Positions 1-9,298 of a DNA stretch of 64,000 nucleotides are shown piece after piece. Below the pieces are notes generated by a model. It searched no databases, was not told the DNA's origin, and saw only the letters and a list, made by a program, of their open reading frames with translations. Source of the stretch: JBCBRD01 sp039819785 (GTDB lineage Bacteria; Pseudomonadota; Alphaproteobacteria; Rhizobiales; Hyphomicrobiaceae); assembly GCA_039819785.1 (NCBI GenBank), contig JBCBRH010000004.1, positions 62,001 through 126,000 of the forward strand, given 5' to 3'. Position 1 is the stretch's first letter; each line of letters starts with the position of its first letter. Made by a program: the position numbers and the translations under genes.

Positions 1-101
1 CTCACAGCAGCCGGCTCGGACAGCTGATGTCGGATTATGATCGGGAACTAAAGGCAAATGGCGAGGTTGAGCTAAAAAGCGTCCAAACCAACCAAGCTTA
101 A
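1..101 (+). CDS. C-terminal end of an unidentified protein (5' end outside window)
   Basis: An open frame (codons starting at position 3) enters from the left edge and ends at TAA 99-101, giving about 32 residues that finish with ELKSVQTNQA. The peptide is charged and carries no motif I recognise. It lies 125 bp upstream of the thioredoxin-like gene on the same strand. No function is proposed. Confidence 0.5.
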   Translation, partial: HSSRLGQLMSDYDRELKANGEVELKSVQTNQA

Positions 102-226
102 GGGCACATCTGGTCGCGATCAGGACTTGAGCCGAGGAATTCTGGCATTATGTCCACGCCGCAGGCAGTAACGCCGGACGCATGGCATGACCCACCCACG
201 CGGGCGCAACAAAGGAAATTAGCACG

Positions 227-1141
227 ATGATTCTTGGTGCGCCGAATGGCGAACAACAACCCGGCGCGGCGGCAGACGTCATAAAGGACGGCACGACGGC
301 GTCTTTCGCTGCCGATGTAATCGAGGCGTCCGCGACGGTCCCCGTCATTGTAGACTTCTGGGCGTCCTGGTGTGGTCCCTGTAAGCAGCTCACACCCGTC
401 TTGGAAAAGGTCGTCCAGTCCTACGGCGGGAAGGTGCGCCTTGTAAAAATCAATACCGACGAGCATCCCGGCATTGCCGGTCAGCTTCGCGTGCAGTCCC
501 TGCCAACTGTCTACGGCTTCAAGGATGGCCAACCCATCGACGGATTTGCAGGCGCACAAACCGAAACCGTCATCCGCGAATTCTGTGACCGTCTCGTCGG
601 GGCCAGCGCCGAAAGCCAGTTGGCAGAGGTCTTGGCAGCTGGCGAACAGGCGATTGAGGCCGGTGATCTGCAGGCCGCGGCCGAAATTTTTGCAGCCGTC
701 CTCCAGCAGGATCAGCAAAATCCGAAGGCCTTGGCCGGGCTCGCACAGTGCTACCTGAAAAGCGGCGACGTGGCACGCGCCGAACAGACAATCCAGCTCG
801 TTGCCCCCGCGCATAAAAACGACAGCGACATCCAGGCCGTCCTCGCAGCTATCGCTCTGAGCCAGAAGGCCCAGGATACCGCCCCGGCAAGTGAACTGGA
901 AGCTGCGGTGGCCGCTAATCCGTCCGACCATCAGGCTCGTTATGATTATGCTTTGGCGCTGTCTGGCCAAGGCGATAAGGCGGGCGCGGTTGCACAATTG
1001 CTTGAAGTTGTGAAGCGCGAACGCTCGTGGAACGAAGAAGCCGCTCGAAAACAACTGGTCGAATTCTTTGAGGCCTGGGGTCCTAAGGACCCTGCCACAC
1101 TTGAGGGCCGCAGACGATTGTCGTCGCTTTTGTTTTCGTGA
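227..1141 (+). CDS. cnoX: Thioredoxin-TPR chaperone-like protein (CnoX/YbbN family)
   Basis: 304 residues. The N-terminal half is a thioredoxin fold with a redox-active CGPC motif (Cys49 and Cys52, context FWASWCGPCKQL) and the cis-proline segment VQSLPTVYGF. The C-terminal half, from about residue 125, is alanine-rich and helical, like the TPR region of YbbN. In this family the protein holds unfolding clients and hands them to GroEL/DnaK; E. coli CnoX lacks the active-site pair, whereas alphaproteobacterial members keep it, as here. Start ATG 227 follows an AAAGGA ribosome site. The next two plus-strand genes encode a LON-domain and a Trm112-like protein, a common alphaproteobacterial grouping. 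Confidence 0.88.
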   Translation: MILGAPNGEQQPGAAADVIKDGTTASFAADVIEASATVPVIVDFWASWCGPCKQLTPVLEKVVQSYGGKVRLVKINTDEHPGIAGQLRVQSLPTVYGFKDGQPIDGFAGAQTETVIREFCDRLVGASAESQLAEVLAAGEQAIEAGDLQAAAEIFAAVLQQDQQNPKALAGLAQCYLKSGDVARAEQTIQLVAPAHKNDSDIQAVLAAIALSQKAQDTAPASELEAAVAANPSDHQARYDYALALSGQGDKAGAVAQLLEVVKRERSWNEEAARKQLVEFFEAWGPKDPATLEGRRRLSSLLFS

Positions 1142-1215
1142 TCAGCCGAATGCCGGGCCAAGGTTGGTTACGGTCGATGAGGTCTGAGGTTCAAACGCCC
1201 TGAAGGGACGAACGA

Positions 1216-1896
1216 TTGCTCATCACAGAACGCTATCGAAAACCTGACGACCTCCCATCCGTCATTCCCGTGTTCCCTTTGCGTGGAGCAATCTTGCTGC
1301 CGCGCGCATCTTTGCCGCTCAACATCTTCGAGCCCCGCTATTTGCAAATGATCACAGACGCCATGAGCACCGACCGTGTGGTCGGCATCGTGCAACCAGC
1401 TGGCGGCGACAAGTCCGATGAAAGCCCCAGTGACCACGCCATCGGGGTCCGCGACGTAGGCTGCTGCGGGCGGATCACGTCCTATCAGGAACTCGACGAT
1501 GGTCGCTTCGTCATCACGCTCACCGGGATTGCGCGCTTCAAAGTCGAGGAAGAACGAACCGAAGATACGCCTTATCGCTCGATGGCGGTAACGTACGACG
1601 CCTACGCCCAGGACTTTGAGGCCGGCTGTGGCGAGGATACCGTTGATCGGGAAAACCTGTTGCGCGTGCTAAAGGTATATCTGGAAGCAAATCGCTTGAA
1701 AGCGGACTGGAATTCCATCGTCAGAGCGTCCAGCGAATTTCTGATCAACGCCTTGTCAGTTATGAGCCCATACGGCGCGGAAGAAAAACAAGCCCTTCTG
1801 GAAGCCAACGATTTGAAAACCAGAGCAGACGTCCTGGTGGCACTCGCTGAAATGGAGATTGCATCCGGATCGAGTTCAGGTGGAACGCTGCAGTAG
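1216..1896 (+). CDS. LON peptidase substrate-binding (N-terminal) domain protein
   Basis: 226 residues matching the free-standing LON N-terminal domain family. It opens with IPVFPLRGAILLPRASLPLNIFEPRY, shown here in part as PVFPLRGAILLPRASLPLN, followed by the typical GCCGRITSYQELDDGRF segment. There is no AAA+ or Ser/Lys protease domain, so this is not the Lon protease itself. The biochemical role of the stand-alone domain is not established; substrate recognition is inferred from Lon. The start is TTG 1216, preceded by GAAGGGA. It lies 74 bp after cnoX and 69 bp before the Trm112-like gene, so the three are probably co-transcribed. Confidence 0.82.
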   Translation: MLITERYRKPDDLPSVIPVFPLRGAILLPRASLPLNIFEPRYLQMITDAMSTDRVVGIVQPAGGDKSDESPSDHAIGVRDVGCCGRITSYQELDDGRFVITLTGIARFKVEEERTEDTPYRSMAVTYDAYAQDFEAGCGEDTVDRENLLRVLKVYLEANRLKADWNSIVRASSEFLINALSVMSPYGAEEKQALLEANDLKTRADVLVALAEMEIASGSSSGGTLQ

Positions 1897-1965
1897 CCTG
1901 ACGGTGTACACGTGAGGGCTACAGGCAAGGCCGATGGCCATCACGCCGGGCGGAGGAAAACAGCA

Positions 1966-2253
1966 ATGAGCGATAAGCAAAGCCCGACCGACAAACCATC
2001 ATCCGCCCAAGAGACCGGCCCCATGGGTAAAGTGGCGGCTGATGCAGCACCCGCTAGCACAGCGCAAGTCGACACCGTCGATCCCCGCATCCTCGAGATC
2101 CTGGTCTGCCCATTAACGAAAACCAGGCTGCGTTACGACAAATCAAAGAATGAATTGATCAGTACGGCAGCCGGCCTTGCCTATCCGATCCGCGACGGCG
2201 TTCCCATGATGTCGATGGAAGCCGCCCGCCAACTCGCCGACAACGAGAGCTGA
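1966..2253 (+). CDS. Trm112/UPF0434 family protein
   Basis: 95 residues. The conserved core is LEILVCPLTKTRLRYD, then AGLAYPIRDGVPMMS, the Trm112p-like fold that activates or stabilises methyltransferases in other organisms. It follows a 40-residue Ser/Ala/Pro-rich N-terminal tail not usual in the roughly 60-residue bacterial family. Start ATG 1966 is preferred over an in-frame GTG at 1912 because CGGAGGAAAA sits just upstream of it. Its partner enzyme cannot be told from this window. Confidence 0.8.
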   Translation: MSDKQSPTDKPSSAQETGPMGKVAADAAPASTAQVDTVDPRILEILVCPLTKTRLRYDKSKNELISTAAGLAYPIRDGVPMMSMEAARQLADNES

Positions 2254-2593
2254 CGTAACCAACGGCGCTGGGGAACCACGTTCGCTTTCGCACCATCAAT
2301 ACTCACTGCCAATCCATCCGTCTGGATGTTGCAGCCCGCTGGCACCAGCCGCGCGAGATGGTTCTGCTGAAACCCCTTCCATGTATCCCAATTCGGATCA
2401 CATCCGAACACGACGCCGTGTGTAAACGGACGATCGCTCTGATTAACCAACAAATTTCAGACTTTATTCAATCGCGCATGATTGGTTGATGGAATGCAAA
2501 CAGCGTCCAACGGCGAAATTGGAGGCTGCTCGGCGCAGCGGGTCAAAAAATAGGTCCGATCGATTGAAACGTCTGTGCGTACCACCGTTGGAT
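2254..2593. other. Intergenic region with no recognisable gene
   Basis: About 340 bp separate the Trm112-like gene from the preferred histidine-kinase start. A minus-strand open frame (2181-2453) runs through it and into the Trm112-like gene but shows no motif or ribosome site. In-frame TTG 2486 could extend the kinase by 36 residues. It probably contains the kinase promoter; no convincing -35/-10 pair was seen. Confidence 0.5.
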
Positions 2594-5191
2594 ATGAGCG
2601 AAAAACCAGCACACCCAAAGCTAGGTCAGCCCGGCTCGCTGGCACCCCGCTTCAAGCCTGAAAGGCCTACCCTTCTGATGGGTGGCTTTGGCTTGGGCTA
2701 TTGCGTGATCGGGCTATGCAGCATGAGCCCGTCCAACGCCGTTGATGTCTTCCTGATCATCCTTGGCACGATCTTTCTGACACTGGCATCACGGCAGGTC
2801 CTCAGTCCGATCATTGAGCAACCCGAAACTCTATCCGAGCTATCAGAACGATTGGCATCAACCCATATCGTCTCGAGCACCACCACGACCCCCGATGCAA
2901 CGATCGATGAACGCCTTGAAAGCCTGCACGACCTGAAGTGGCAGGTGTCCGACAACCAGGAACGTTATCGCGACCTGTTGGACAGCCAGGGCGATGTCAT
3001 CATGCGTTTTTCCAGCGATCATAAACTCACATTTATGAACCGCGCCGCCTGCAAGGCGTTCGGTCTGGACGCCAAGGGTAGTCTGAACCAGCCGTTTGGC
3101 TTCGAGGTCACAGCAGTTGATCTGGACGGGTCAGGCGGCCGTCGCAATGACGGGGCGACCAAGGTTTACACGAACGCCGTTATGACCGTCGACGGGCCGC
3201 GCTGGTTCAAGTGGGAAGAACGCACCAGCCCCGGAACGGACGGCATCGAGGCAGAGCGCCAGATCATCGGTCGCGACGTGACCGAGGAACGCCGCGCCAG
3301 CGAAGAACTCGACGAAGCGCGCAAAGTCGCCGAAGAAGCCAACAGGGCCAAGTCGCGTTTTCTGGCAGCCATGAGCCATGAAATTCGAACACCCATGAAC
3401 GGCATCCTCGGAATGGCTGGCCTCTTGCGGGAAACAGATCAAACACCAGAGCAACGGACATATCTGCTGGCGATCGAGCAATCCGCGCAGACACTGCGGG
3501 CCTTGATTGACGAGATCCTCGACTTTTCAAAAATCGAGGCCGGCAAACTCGTGCTCCGTGACAGCACGTTTGAAGTGGAGCGGAGCGTTCAAGGTGCAAT
3601 CGAACTGCTTGCACCGCGCGCGTTTGAAAAAGGGCTTGAGATTGCGTGGACATGCTCACCGCACCTGCCCCGGCGCGTCCGTGGTGATGAACCGCGCGTG
3701 CGTCAGATCCTGCTCAACCTGCTGTCCAACGCCATAAAGTTCACCGAAAAGGGCGGCGTCGTCGTGACGATCACACTGGGCGAACAGCCCGGTGAACCTG
3801 ATGACCGGGCAGTAGAAGACAGCGAGAACAGCAGCACCGAGCCGGACATCATCTACAAAACGTCGCCAGCGTGTCTGAAGGGCATTCCCATCGAAATCCG
3901 GGTTCGCGATACCGGAGTGGGTTTAAGCGAAGAAGACCAGTGCATCTTGTTCTCAGATTTCCAGCAGGCAGAGCGAACACTGAGCCGGCAAGACGGCGGA
4001 ACGGGTCTGGGGCTGGCGATTTCCCAGCGGTTGGCGCGCGCCATGGGCGGCGAAATCCGTGTGGACAGTCAACGCGGTGTGGGGTCCGAGTTCGTCGCTG
4101 AAATCCTGCTTCAGCCGGATGTTGAGGGGCCAGTGCGCGAGCAGTGTTGTCCTTCGCAGGACATCGGTCGCGTTCTACTCGCCTTCGATCGGCAGATGGA
4201 ACGCCGCGCCATGCTCAGTATCCTGGAAGCTCAGGACGTCGATGTGACCGAATGCAATCTGGATGACGCCGCCGAAGCTCTGCGCCGCGCCGCCCTTAAT
4301 CGGAAACCTTACACGCGCATCATCGTGGATGCTGACAGTGGCGTCTTGCCAGCCGTCAGCATCTTGAGCCTCGCGCGGGATCTGTTCCCGGCAGCCAATG
4401 TGCATGGGATTGTTTTGATTGATGCGATGGCCCGTGGAAGTCTGGAAACGTACCGGTCCCACGGGTTTGACGCCTATCTTGTGCGACCGGTCCGCCCGGC
4501 GACGCTGTTGAGGCAGCTTCAAACGCCAGGGGCGAGTGTCCGGAGTGCCAGTGTGCTACCGGCTGCCGCCGAACCGAGCGCCAATGAGACGGCCACCAGT
4601 GCGACTGGAAAACCAACCCAGCAATTCCCTGAGGTCGCACCCGGGCTTGAGACTGGCAAACCCAGTTTTCCACCCACGGGCCTTAGCCATCAGACCAATC
4701 CAACCCCTGTTGCAGCTGAACTGAAGGCCGAGCCTGCGGAGTCTTCAAAAGCCCAGCCGATTGGGTCGGCGCATGCGATCGCAGATCAAAAGCCTCACGT
4801 TCTGCTCGTTGAGGACAATGACATCAACGCTCTTCTGGCGCGCTGCATCATCGAAAAGGCAGGCTGCACCTTGACCTTGCTGCGCAACGGTCGCGAAGCC
4901 GTCGAACACATGAAACATGTGACGGAAACCGAAACCGTGCGCCGTCCAGACATCATATTAATGGATATCTTCATGCCCGAGATGGATGGCGTCGAGGCAG
5001 CCGGAAAGATCCGCCAATCGGTGTCGGAACCACCGCCGATGATCGCGCTGACGGCAAATGCGTTCGAGGAAGACCGCCAGCGATACCTGAACGGCGGTCT
5101 GGATGATTACTTGGCCAAGCCGTTCGAGATCGATCAACTGCACCAGATCTTGCGCAAGTGGCTGCCCATACAGCGGACCTTGAACGTTTGA
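2594..5191 (+). CDS. Membrane-anchored hybrid histidine kinase (TM-PAS-HisKA-HATPase-pseudoREC-REC)
   Basis: 865 residues. Two hydrophobic segments near residues 20-65 anchor it. A PAS-like region follows (about 120-230), then HisKA with phosphoacceptor His262 in SHEIRTPMNG, then HATPase_c with LLNLLSNAIKFTEKGG, DTGVGLS and GGTGLGLAISQR. A first receiver-like domain (about 515-645) appears degenerate: its acidic cluster reads LLAFDRQ and the conserved Lys is Arg (YLVRPVRP). After a Pro/Ala-rich linker a canonical receiver has the VEDN acidic pair, Asp791 in LMDIFMPEMDG and YLAKP. Phosphate probably flows from His262 to Asp791. The output and signal are unknown. Start ATG 2594 is chosen; TTG 2486 is an alternative. 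Confidence 0.85.
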   Translation: MSEKPAHPKLGQPGSLAPRFKPERPTLLMGGFGLGYCVIGLCSMSPSNAVDVFLIILGTIFLTLASRQVLSPIIEQPETLSELSERLASTHIVSSTTTTPDATIDERLESLHDLKWQVSDNQERYRDLLDSQGDVIMRFSSDHKLTFMNRAACKAFGLDAKGSLNQPFGFEVTAVDLDGSGGRRNDGATKVYTNAVMTVDGPRWFKWEERTSPGTDGIEAERQIIGRDVTEERRASEELDEARKVAEEANRAKSRFLAAMSHEIRTPMNGILGMAGLLRETDQTPEQRTYLLAIEQSAQTLRALIDEILDFSKIEAGKLVLRDSTFEVERSVQGAIELLAPRAFEKGLEIAWTCSPHLPRRVRGDEPRVRQILLNLLSNAIKFTEKGGVVVTITLGEQPGEPDDRAVEDSENSSTEPDIIYKTSPACLKGIPIEIRVRDTGVGLSEEDQCILFSDFQQAERTLSRQDGGTGLGLAISQRLARAMGGEIRVDSQRGVGSEFVAEILLQPDVEGPVREQCCPSQDIGRVLLAFDRQMERRAMLSILEAQDVDVTECNLDDAAEALRRAALNRKPYTRIIVDADSGVLPAVSILSLARDLFPAANVHGIVLIDAMARGSLETYRSHGFDAYLVRPVRPATLLRQLQTPGASVRSASVLPAAAEPSANETATSATGKPTQQFPEVAPGLETGKPSFPPTGLSHQTNPTPVAAELKAEPAESSKAQPIGSAHAIADQKPHVLLVEDNDINALLARCIIEKAGCTLTLLRNGREAVEHMKHVTETETVRRPDIILMDIFMPEMDGVEAAGKIRQSVSEPPPMIALTANAFEEDRQRYLNGGLDDYLAKPFEIDQLHQILRKWLPIQRTLNV

Positions 5192-5209
5192 CCCTGTCAG
5201 GAAGCATGA

Positions 5210-5297
5210 GAGCATGTTCGCGGTTTTCCGCCCGGAACAGGCTCCAAATCAAGAGCTTAGTGCCTGCTTTGCTGGTCCACGAATAGCAAACAGGCTC
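5210..5297. repeat. Dispersed palindromic repeat, copy 1
   Basis: Begins gagcatgttc and ends caaacaggctc. It matches the elements at 22583-22668 and 55371-55472 but lacks 13 nt (the aggaaaagtgtac stretch) inside the first hairpin. The second hairpin, tgcctgctttgct paired with agcaaacaggc, is intact. It sits 18 bp after the kinase stop codon. Confidence 0.8.
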
Positions 5298-5729
5298 GAG
5301 CGGCCAGAGGGTCTCGCATTCCATGTGTAACCGCGCACGAAAGCACGCTTCCTCCCCGCAAAGCGCGTCCAATCAAGGGGTGTCGCAACGGTCAGGTTGA
5401 GGGCGTCCAATGCGCGCGGTTGCGTGTTCCTTGCGATCTCAGGGTTTGACAGCACCTGCAACACCCATCACATCTGACAAGTAGACACGCAACTGGCGGT
5501 TTGTCTGGATTGGCGACTTGGTTTACCAGGGCAGCCGGGGGATCGTATCATGTTGACCCAGCAAAGAAGGCCGGTCGCGCTCATGTGCGGGTGGTCCACC
5601 GATCGGGCCGAGCAGCGCAGGTGGACGACGTCATCGTCCTCTTTGCGTGCACGATATGATGCAAAACAACGAAGTTTGAACAGGTCAGTGGTTCGGGTCT
5701 GATCTGACTGTGGTTCAAAGAATTTGAGG
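5298..5729. other. Intergenic region upstream of the acyltransferase gene
   Basis: About 430 bp between the repeat and the acyltransferase start. Several overlapping minus-strand frames exist but none has a recognisable motif. I see no RNA gene, terminator or repeat here apart from the element just upstream. A promoter for the acyltransferase gene probably lies in the last 100 bp. Confidence 0.4.
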
Positions 5730-6674
5730 ATGAGGCAGCAGAAGTTGGCTCCGTCAAGCGAGGCATCTGGCACCACGGACTTGGGCAGCGCGACGCCGTC
5801 CGGGCTGACGCGTGCACCTGCCAAATCCGTGAAATCCTACGGCCGCATCGGCGATCTCGAGGTGCGTCTGGCCACGACCAAGGCTGACGTGCAGCAGGCG
5901 CAGGCCTTGCGCTATCAGGTCTTCTATGAGGAAATGACGGCCAAACCAAACGTCATCGCGAAGCTGCGTCGACGCGATGAAGACCCCTATGATGCCATCT
6001 GTGACCACCTGCTGGTTGTTGACGTGTCAGGCCGCCCGCTAGGTCAGCCGACCTCCAGATGGAATTCGGGTCGCGTACCGCAGGTCGTTGGAACGTACCG
6101 TGTCCTGCGTCAGGACGTGGCAGAGCGGACCAACGGGTTTTACACCCAGGGCGAATACGATATCGCCCCCCTGATTGCTTCGAAGCCCAACAACCACTTC
6201 CTTGAGCTTGGCCGATCGTGCGTGCTGAAACCCTATCGCAACAAGCGGACGGTTGAGCTGTTGTGGCATGGGTTATGGACCTATGTGCGCGAAACGGGTG
6301 TGGATGTCATGCTGGGGTGTGCCAGCTTCCCTGGAACAAACCCCGAGGATCACGCCACTGCGCTGAGTTTTCTGCACCATAATGCGCTGGCGCCGGAAGA
6401 ATGGCGGTGTCGCGCGCACGAAGAGCTGTTCGTGCCCATGGACCGAATGCCACCGGATGCAATCGACACGCGCACCGCCTTGAAGACGCTTCCACCGCTT
6501 ATCAAAGGCTATCTGCGTCTCGGCGCGTTTGTGGGCGACGGGGCGGTCATCGATCACCAGTTCGGAACCACGGATGTCATGGTGATCATGCCGGTCCAAT
6601 CGATCGATCCACGCTACTTTGAACACTTTGGCGCACCAGATGAGCGCCAAAGCCGGATCTCATCGGCCCGCTAA
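5730..6674 (+). CDS. GNAT-type N-acyltransferase, OlsB/hemolysin-like
   Basis: 314 residues. The core reads LEVRLATTKADVQQAQALRY, then YDIAPLI, FLELGRSCVLKPYRNKR and LLWHGLWTYVRE, diagnostic of the acyl-ACP-dependent N-acyltransferase family (Acetyltransf_5) that includes OlsB, which makes lyso-ornithine lipid. The plsC-like gene at 24981 could supply the second acylation, as OlsA does, but nothing in the sequence links them. ATG 5730 is taken as start; TTG 5724 is in frame just before. It converges on maeB with an 87-bp gap. Confidence 0.75.
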   Translation: MRQQKLAPSSEASGTTDLGSATPSGLTRAPAKSVKSYGRIGDLEVRLATTKADVQQAQALRYQVFYEEMTAKPNVIAKLRRRDEDPYDAICDHLLVVDVSGRPLGQPTSRWNSGRVPQVVGTYRVLRQDVAERTNGFYTQGEYDIAPLIASKPNNHFLELGRSCVLKPYRNKRTVELLWHGLWTYVRETGVDVMLGCASFPGTNPEDHATALSFLHHNALAPEEWRCRAHEELFVPMDRMPPDAIDTRTALKTLPPLIKGYLRLGAFVGDGAVIDHQFGTTDVMVIMPVQSIDPRYFEHFGAPDERQSRISSAR

Positions 6675-6761
6675 CGCCCCATAGACCTTCCATAGGCACT
6701 ATGAAGCGGCCCAATGAGCACCCTCGAACTTGAATAGATGCCTGCTTCGTTTGGCTGTCGA

Positions 6762-9032
6762 TCAACGGATCGCGTCATACGCGGCCAGCGCCGCGGTGTT
6801 CAAAATGTCGGCGTCCTTGGCCCCCAGAGAACAGATCTGAACGGACTTTGACAGACCCACGAGGATCGGCCCGATGATCGTGGCTCCGCCCAGTTCGCGC
6901 AGCATCTTCGTCGAGATGGAAGCCGCGTGAAATGCGGGCATGATCAACACGTTGGCAGTGTCAGACAGCCGGCAGAACGGATAGAGCCCCATCAAATCGC
7001 GATTGAGCGCCACGTCGGCGGCCATGTCGCCGTCATACTCGAAGTCCACGTCGCGCCCATCCAGAATTTGAACGGCCTCGCGAACCTCATCCGAGCGTTC
7101 CCCGCGGGGTTGCCCAAATGTCGAATAGGTAAGAAACGCCACGCGCGGCTCAATGCCAAATTTGCGCGCCGCCGTCGCGGCTTCCTGGGCAATAGTCGCC
7201 AGGTCCTCCGAAGTCGGCATGTTGTGAACGCTGGTGTCGGCGATCAGCACCGCACGCCCCCGGCAGAGCGCAAGACTGACACCGATGACGCGCCGCCCAG
7301 TTTCGGCGTCGAGAACCCGGTGAACGTCTTTGAACACACTGCTCCAGTTCCGCGTGACACCCGAAACCATCGCATCGGCATATCCGCGCGCCACCATCAA
7401 GGCAGCAAACACATTGCGCTCGTTATTGACGATCCGCGCACAGTCCCGCTTCAAATATCCACGACGTTGCAGGCGCTCGAATAAGAACTCCGTAAACTCC
7501 TCGGCATACTGAGAGCGGCGGGTGTCATACAGCTCATATTCAGGGCGCAACTCAATCCCAAGTTCATTGAATTTCTCCGTGACGGTTTTGGAAGATCCGA
7601 CCAAAAGTGGCGTGCCGAAACCTTGGTTGAAGAATGAGTTTGCAGCCCGGATGACGGCGGAGTCTTCACCTTCTGCGAAGATCACACGCTGTGGTTCCAG
7701 ACGCACCTTCTCAAAAGTTTGTTGAAGCCACCCTGCCACAGGATCAAGGCGGCCGGTCAGGCGCGCCAGATATCCATCCATATCGACGATCGGCCTGCGC
7801 GCAACGCCGGTATCCATGGCAGCCTTCGCAACCGCAGGCGGAATAGCACTGATCAGGCGCGGGTCGAATGGCGCTGGAATGATGTAGTCGGGTCCGAACA
7901 CCGGCCTGCGACCGTGAAAGGCGCTGGCCACCTGATCTGGCACTTCGGCACGTGCGACTTCCGCCAACGCTTCGGCCGCAGCAATTTTCATCTCATCGTT
8001 GATTGTCGAGGCTTGAACATCAAGCGCCCCACGGAAGATGAACGGGAAACACAAGACGTTGTTGACCTGATTGGGATAATCCGACCGTCCAGTCGATATA
8101 ATCGCATCCTTGCGGACAGCATCGACGTCTTCCGGTGTAATCTCCGGCTCCGGGTTGGCCATGGCAAAGATGACCGGTCGATCGGCCATACTGGCCACCA
8201 TTTCGCGGCTGACAATGCCACCAGCTGACAACCCAAGGAACACGTCAGCCCCGACCATGATCTCAGCGAGTGTCCGCGCGTCCGTGTCCTGAGCAAAGGG
8301 CTCCTTATAGGCATCCATCAGCTCCTTGCGGCCCTTGTAGACAACGCCCTCAATGTCCGCGACGGTGATGTTTTCCCGTTTGACACCCACCTTGGTGAGC
8401 AGGTTGAGGCACGCCAAAGCTGCAGCTCCAGCACCGCAACACACAAGCTTCACATCGCCTGGGTCTTTGCTGACAACCTTCAGTGCATTCAAGATCCCCG
8501 CGATAACGACAATCGCGGTCCCATGCTGGTCGTCGTGAAAGACAGGAATATCCAACAGGCTCTTGAGCCGCGCCTCAATCTCGAAGCAGTCCGGGGCCTT
8601 GATGTCCTCAAGGTTGATGCCGCCGAAAGAAGGGCCGAGATAGCGAACGCAGTCGATGAACTTTTCGACATCCGTGGTGTCGACCAACAGGTCCATCGCA
8701 TCGATATCGGCAAAACGTTTGAACAGCGCGCCTTTGCCCTCCATCACCGGCTTTGCTGCCATCGGTCCCAGGTCGCCTAAGCCCAGGATAGCCGTACCGT
8801 TCGAGACGACGGCGACAAGGTTTCCCTTGTTGGTATAGTCGTAGACGGTGGCCGGGTTTTCCGCGATTGCTTTGACGGGCACGGCAACGCCCGGGGAATA
8901 AGCCAGCGACAGGTCCCGCTGCGTGGCCAACGGCTTGGTCGGCGTGATTTCAAGTTTCCCGGGCTTGCCCTGAGAGTGGAACTGGAGTGCTTCTTCGGGG
9001 CTGAATCGAGCCTCAGCGAACTTTGTGTCCAT
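6762..9032 (-). CDS. maeB: NADP-dependent malic enzyme with C-terminal phosphotransacetylase-like domain
   Basis: 756 residues, the normal MaeB length. The N-terminal malic domain shows YSPGVAVPVKAI and GNLVAVVSNGTAILGLGD, then the NAD-binding domain with VCCGAGAAALACLNLL. The C-terminal third, from about residue 430, is phosphotransacetylase-like (ILVGLSKSVQI near the end), which in this family is usually regulatory. It catalyses oxidative decarboxylation of malate to pyruvate, supplying NADPH. Start ATG 9030-9032 has only a weak ribosome site. It is divergent from mutS, a conserved alphaproteobacterial arrangement. Confidence 0.93.
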   Translation of the reverse strand: MDTKFAEARFSPEEALQFHSQGKPGKLEITPTKPLATQRDLSLAYSPGVAVPVKAIAENPATVYDYTNKGNLVAVVSNGTAILGLGDLGPMAAKPVMEGKGALFKRFADIDAMDLLVDTTDVEKFIDCVRYLGPSFGGINLEDIKAPDCFEIEARLKSLLDIPVFHDDQHGTAIVVIAGILNALKVVSKDPGDVKLVCCGAGAAALACLNLLTKVGVKRENITVADIEGVVYKGRKELMDAYKEPFAQDTDARTLAEIMVGADVFLGLSAGGIVSREMVASMADRPVIFAMANPEPEITPEDVDAVRKDAIISTGRSDYPNQVNNVLCFPFIFRGALDVQASTINDEMKIAAAEALAEVARAEVPDQVASAFHGRRPVFGPDYIIPAPFDPRLISAIPPAVAKAAMDTGVARRPIVDMDGYLARLTGRLDPVAGWLQQTFEKVRLEPQRVIFAEGEDSAVIRAANSFFNQGFGTPLLVGSSKTVTEKFNELGIELRPEYELYDTRRSQYAEEFTEFLFERLQRRGYLKRDCARIVNNERNVFAALMVARGYADAMVSGVTRNWSSVFKDVHRVLDAETGRRVIGVSLALCRGRAVLIADTSVHNMPTSEDLATIAQEAATAARKFGIEPRVAFLTYSTFGQPRGERSDEVREAVQILDGRDVDFEYDGDMAADVALNRDLMGLYPFCRLSDTANVLIMPAFHAASISTKMLRELGGATIIGPILVGLSKSVQICSLGAKDADILNTAALAAYDAIR

Positions 9033-9298
9033 ATCGGTGTGCGGGATCCGGATAAGATTGGGGTAGGAGGGTGCGTTCGGGTGAGCACCCGCGGATGTGA
9101 GGCCTAACGTTTAGGCGCGCGGCAAGAGTTAGACAACTCAGACCATCGCAATGATACGTTTCGCATAGCCTTGGATACGGCAGACACGCTATCAAGCAGC
9201 ATTTGGTGCAGGCCATCAGCGCCTGAACAATGGTCAAAGCCAACAGGTTGTGGCGCACCGCCGCGACACGTTTACGGTGGTGCCCCTTGGAAACGGAT

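Noticed and set aside
98..1054. 318-codon minus-strand frame antisense to the cnoX-like gene
   Set aside because: It lies opposite a gene with clear thioredoxin motifs and its own translation shows no domain; it is a codon-bias shadow.
2181..2453. 90-codon minus-strand frame between the Trm112-like gene and the kinase
   Set aside because: The translation reads rather naturally, but it overlaps the Trm112-like gene and has no ribosome site or known motif. It could be a gene remnant; not supportable.
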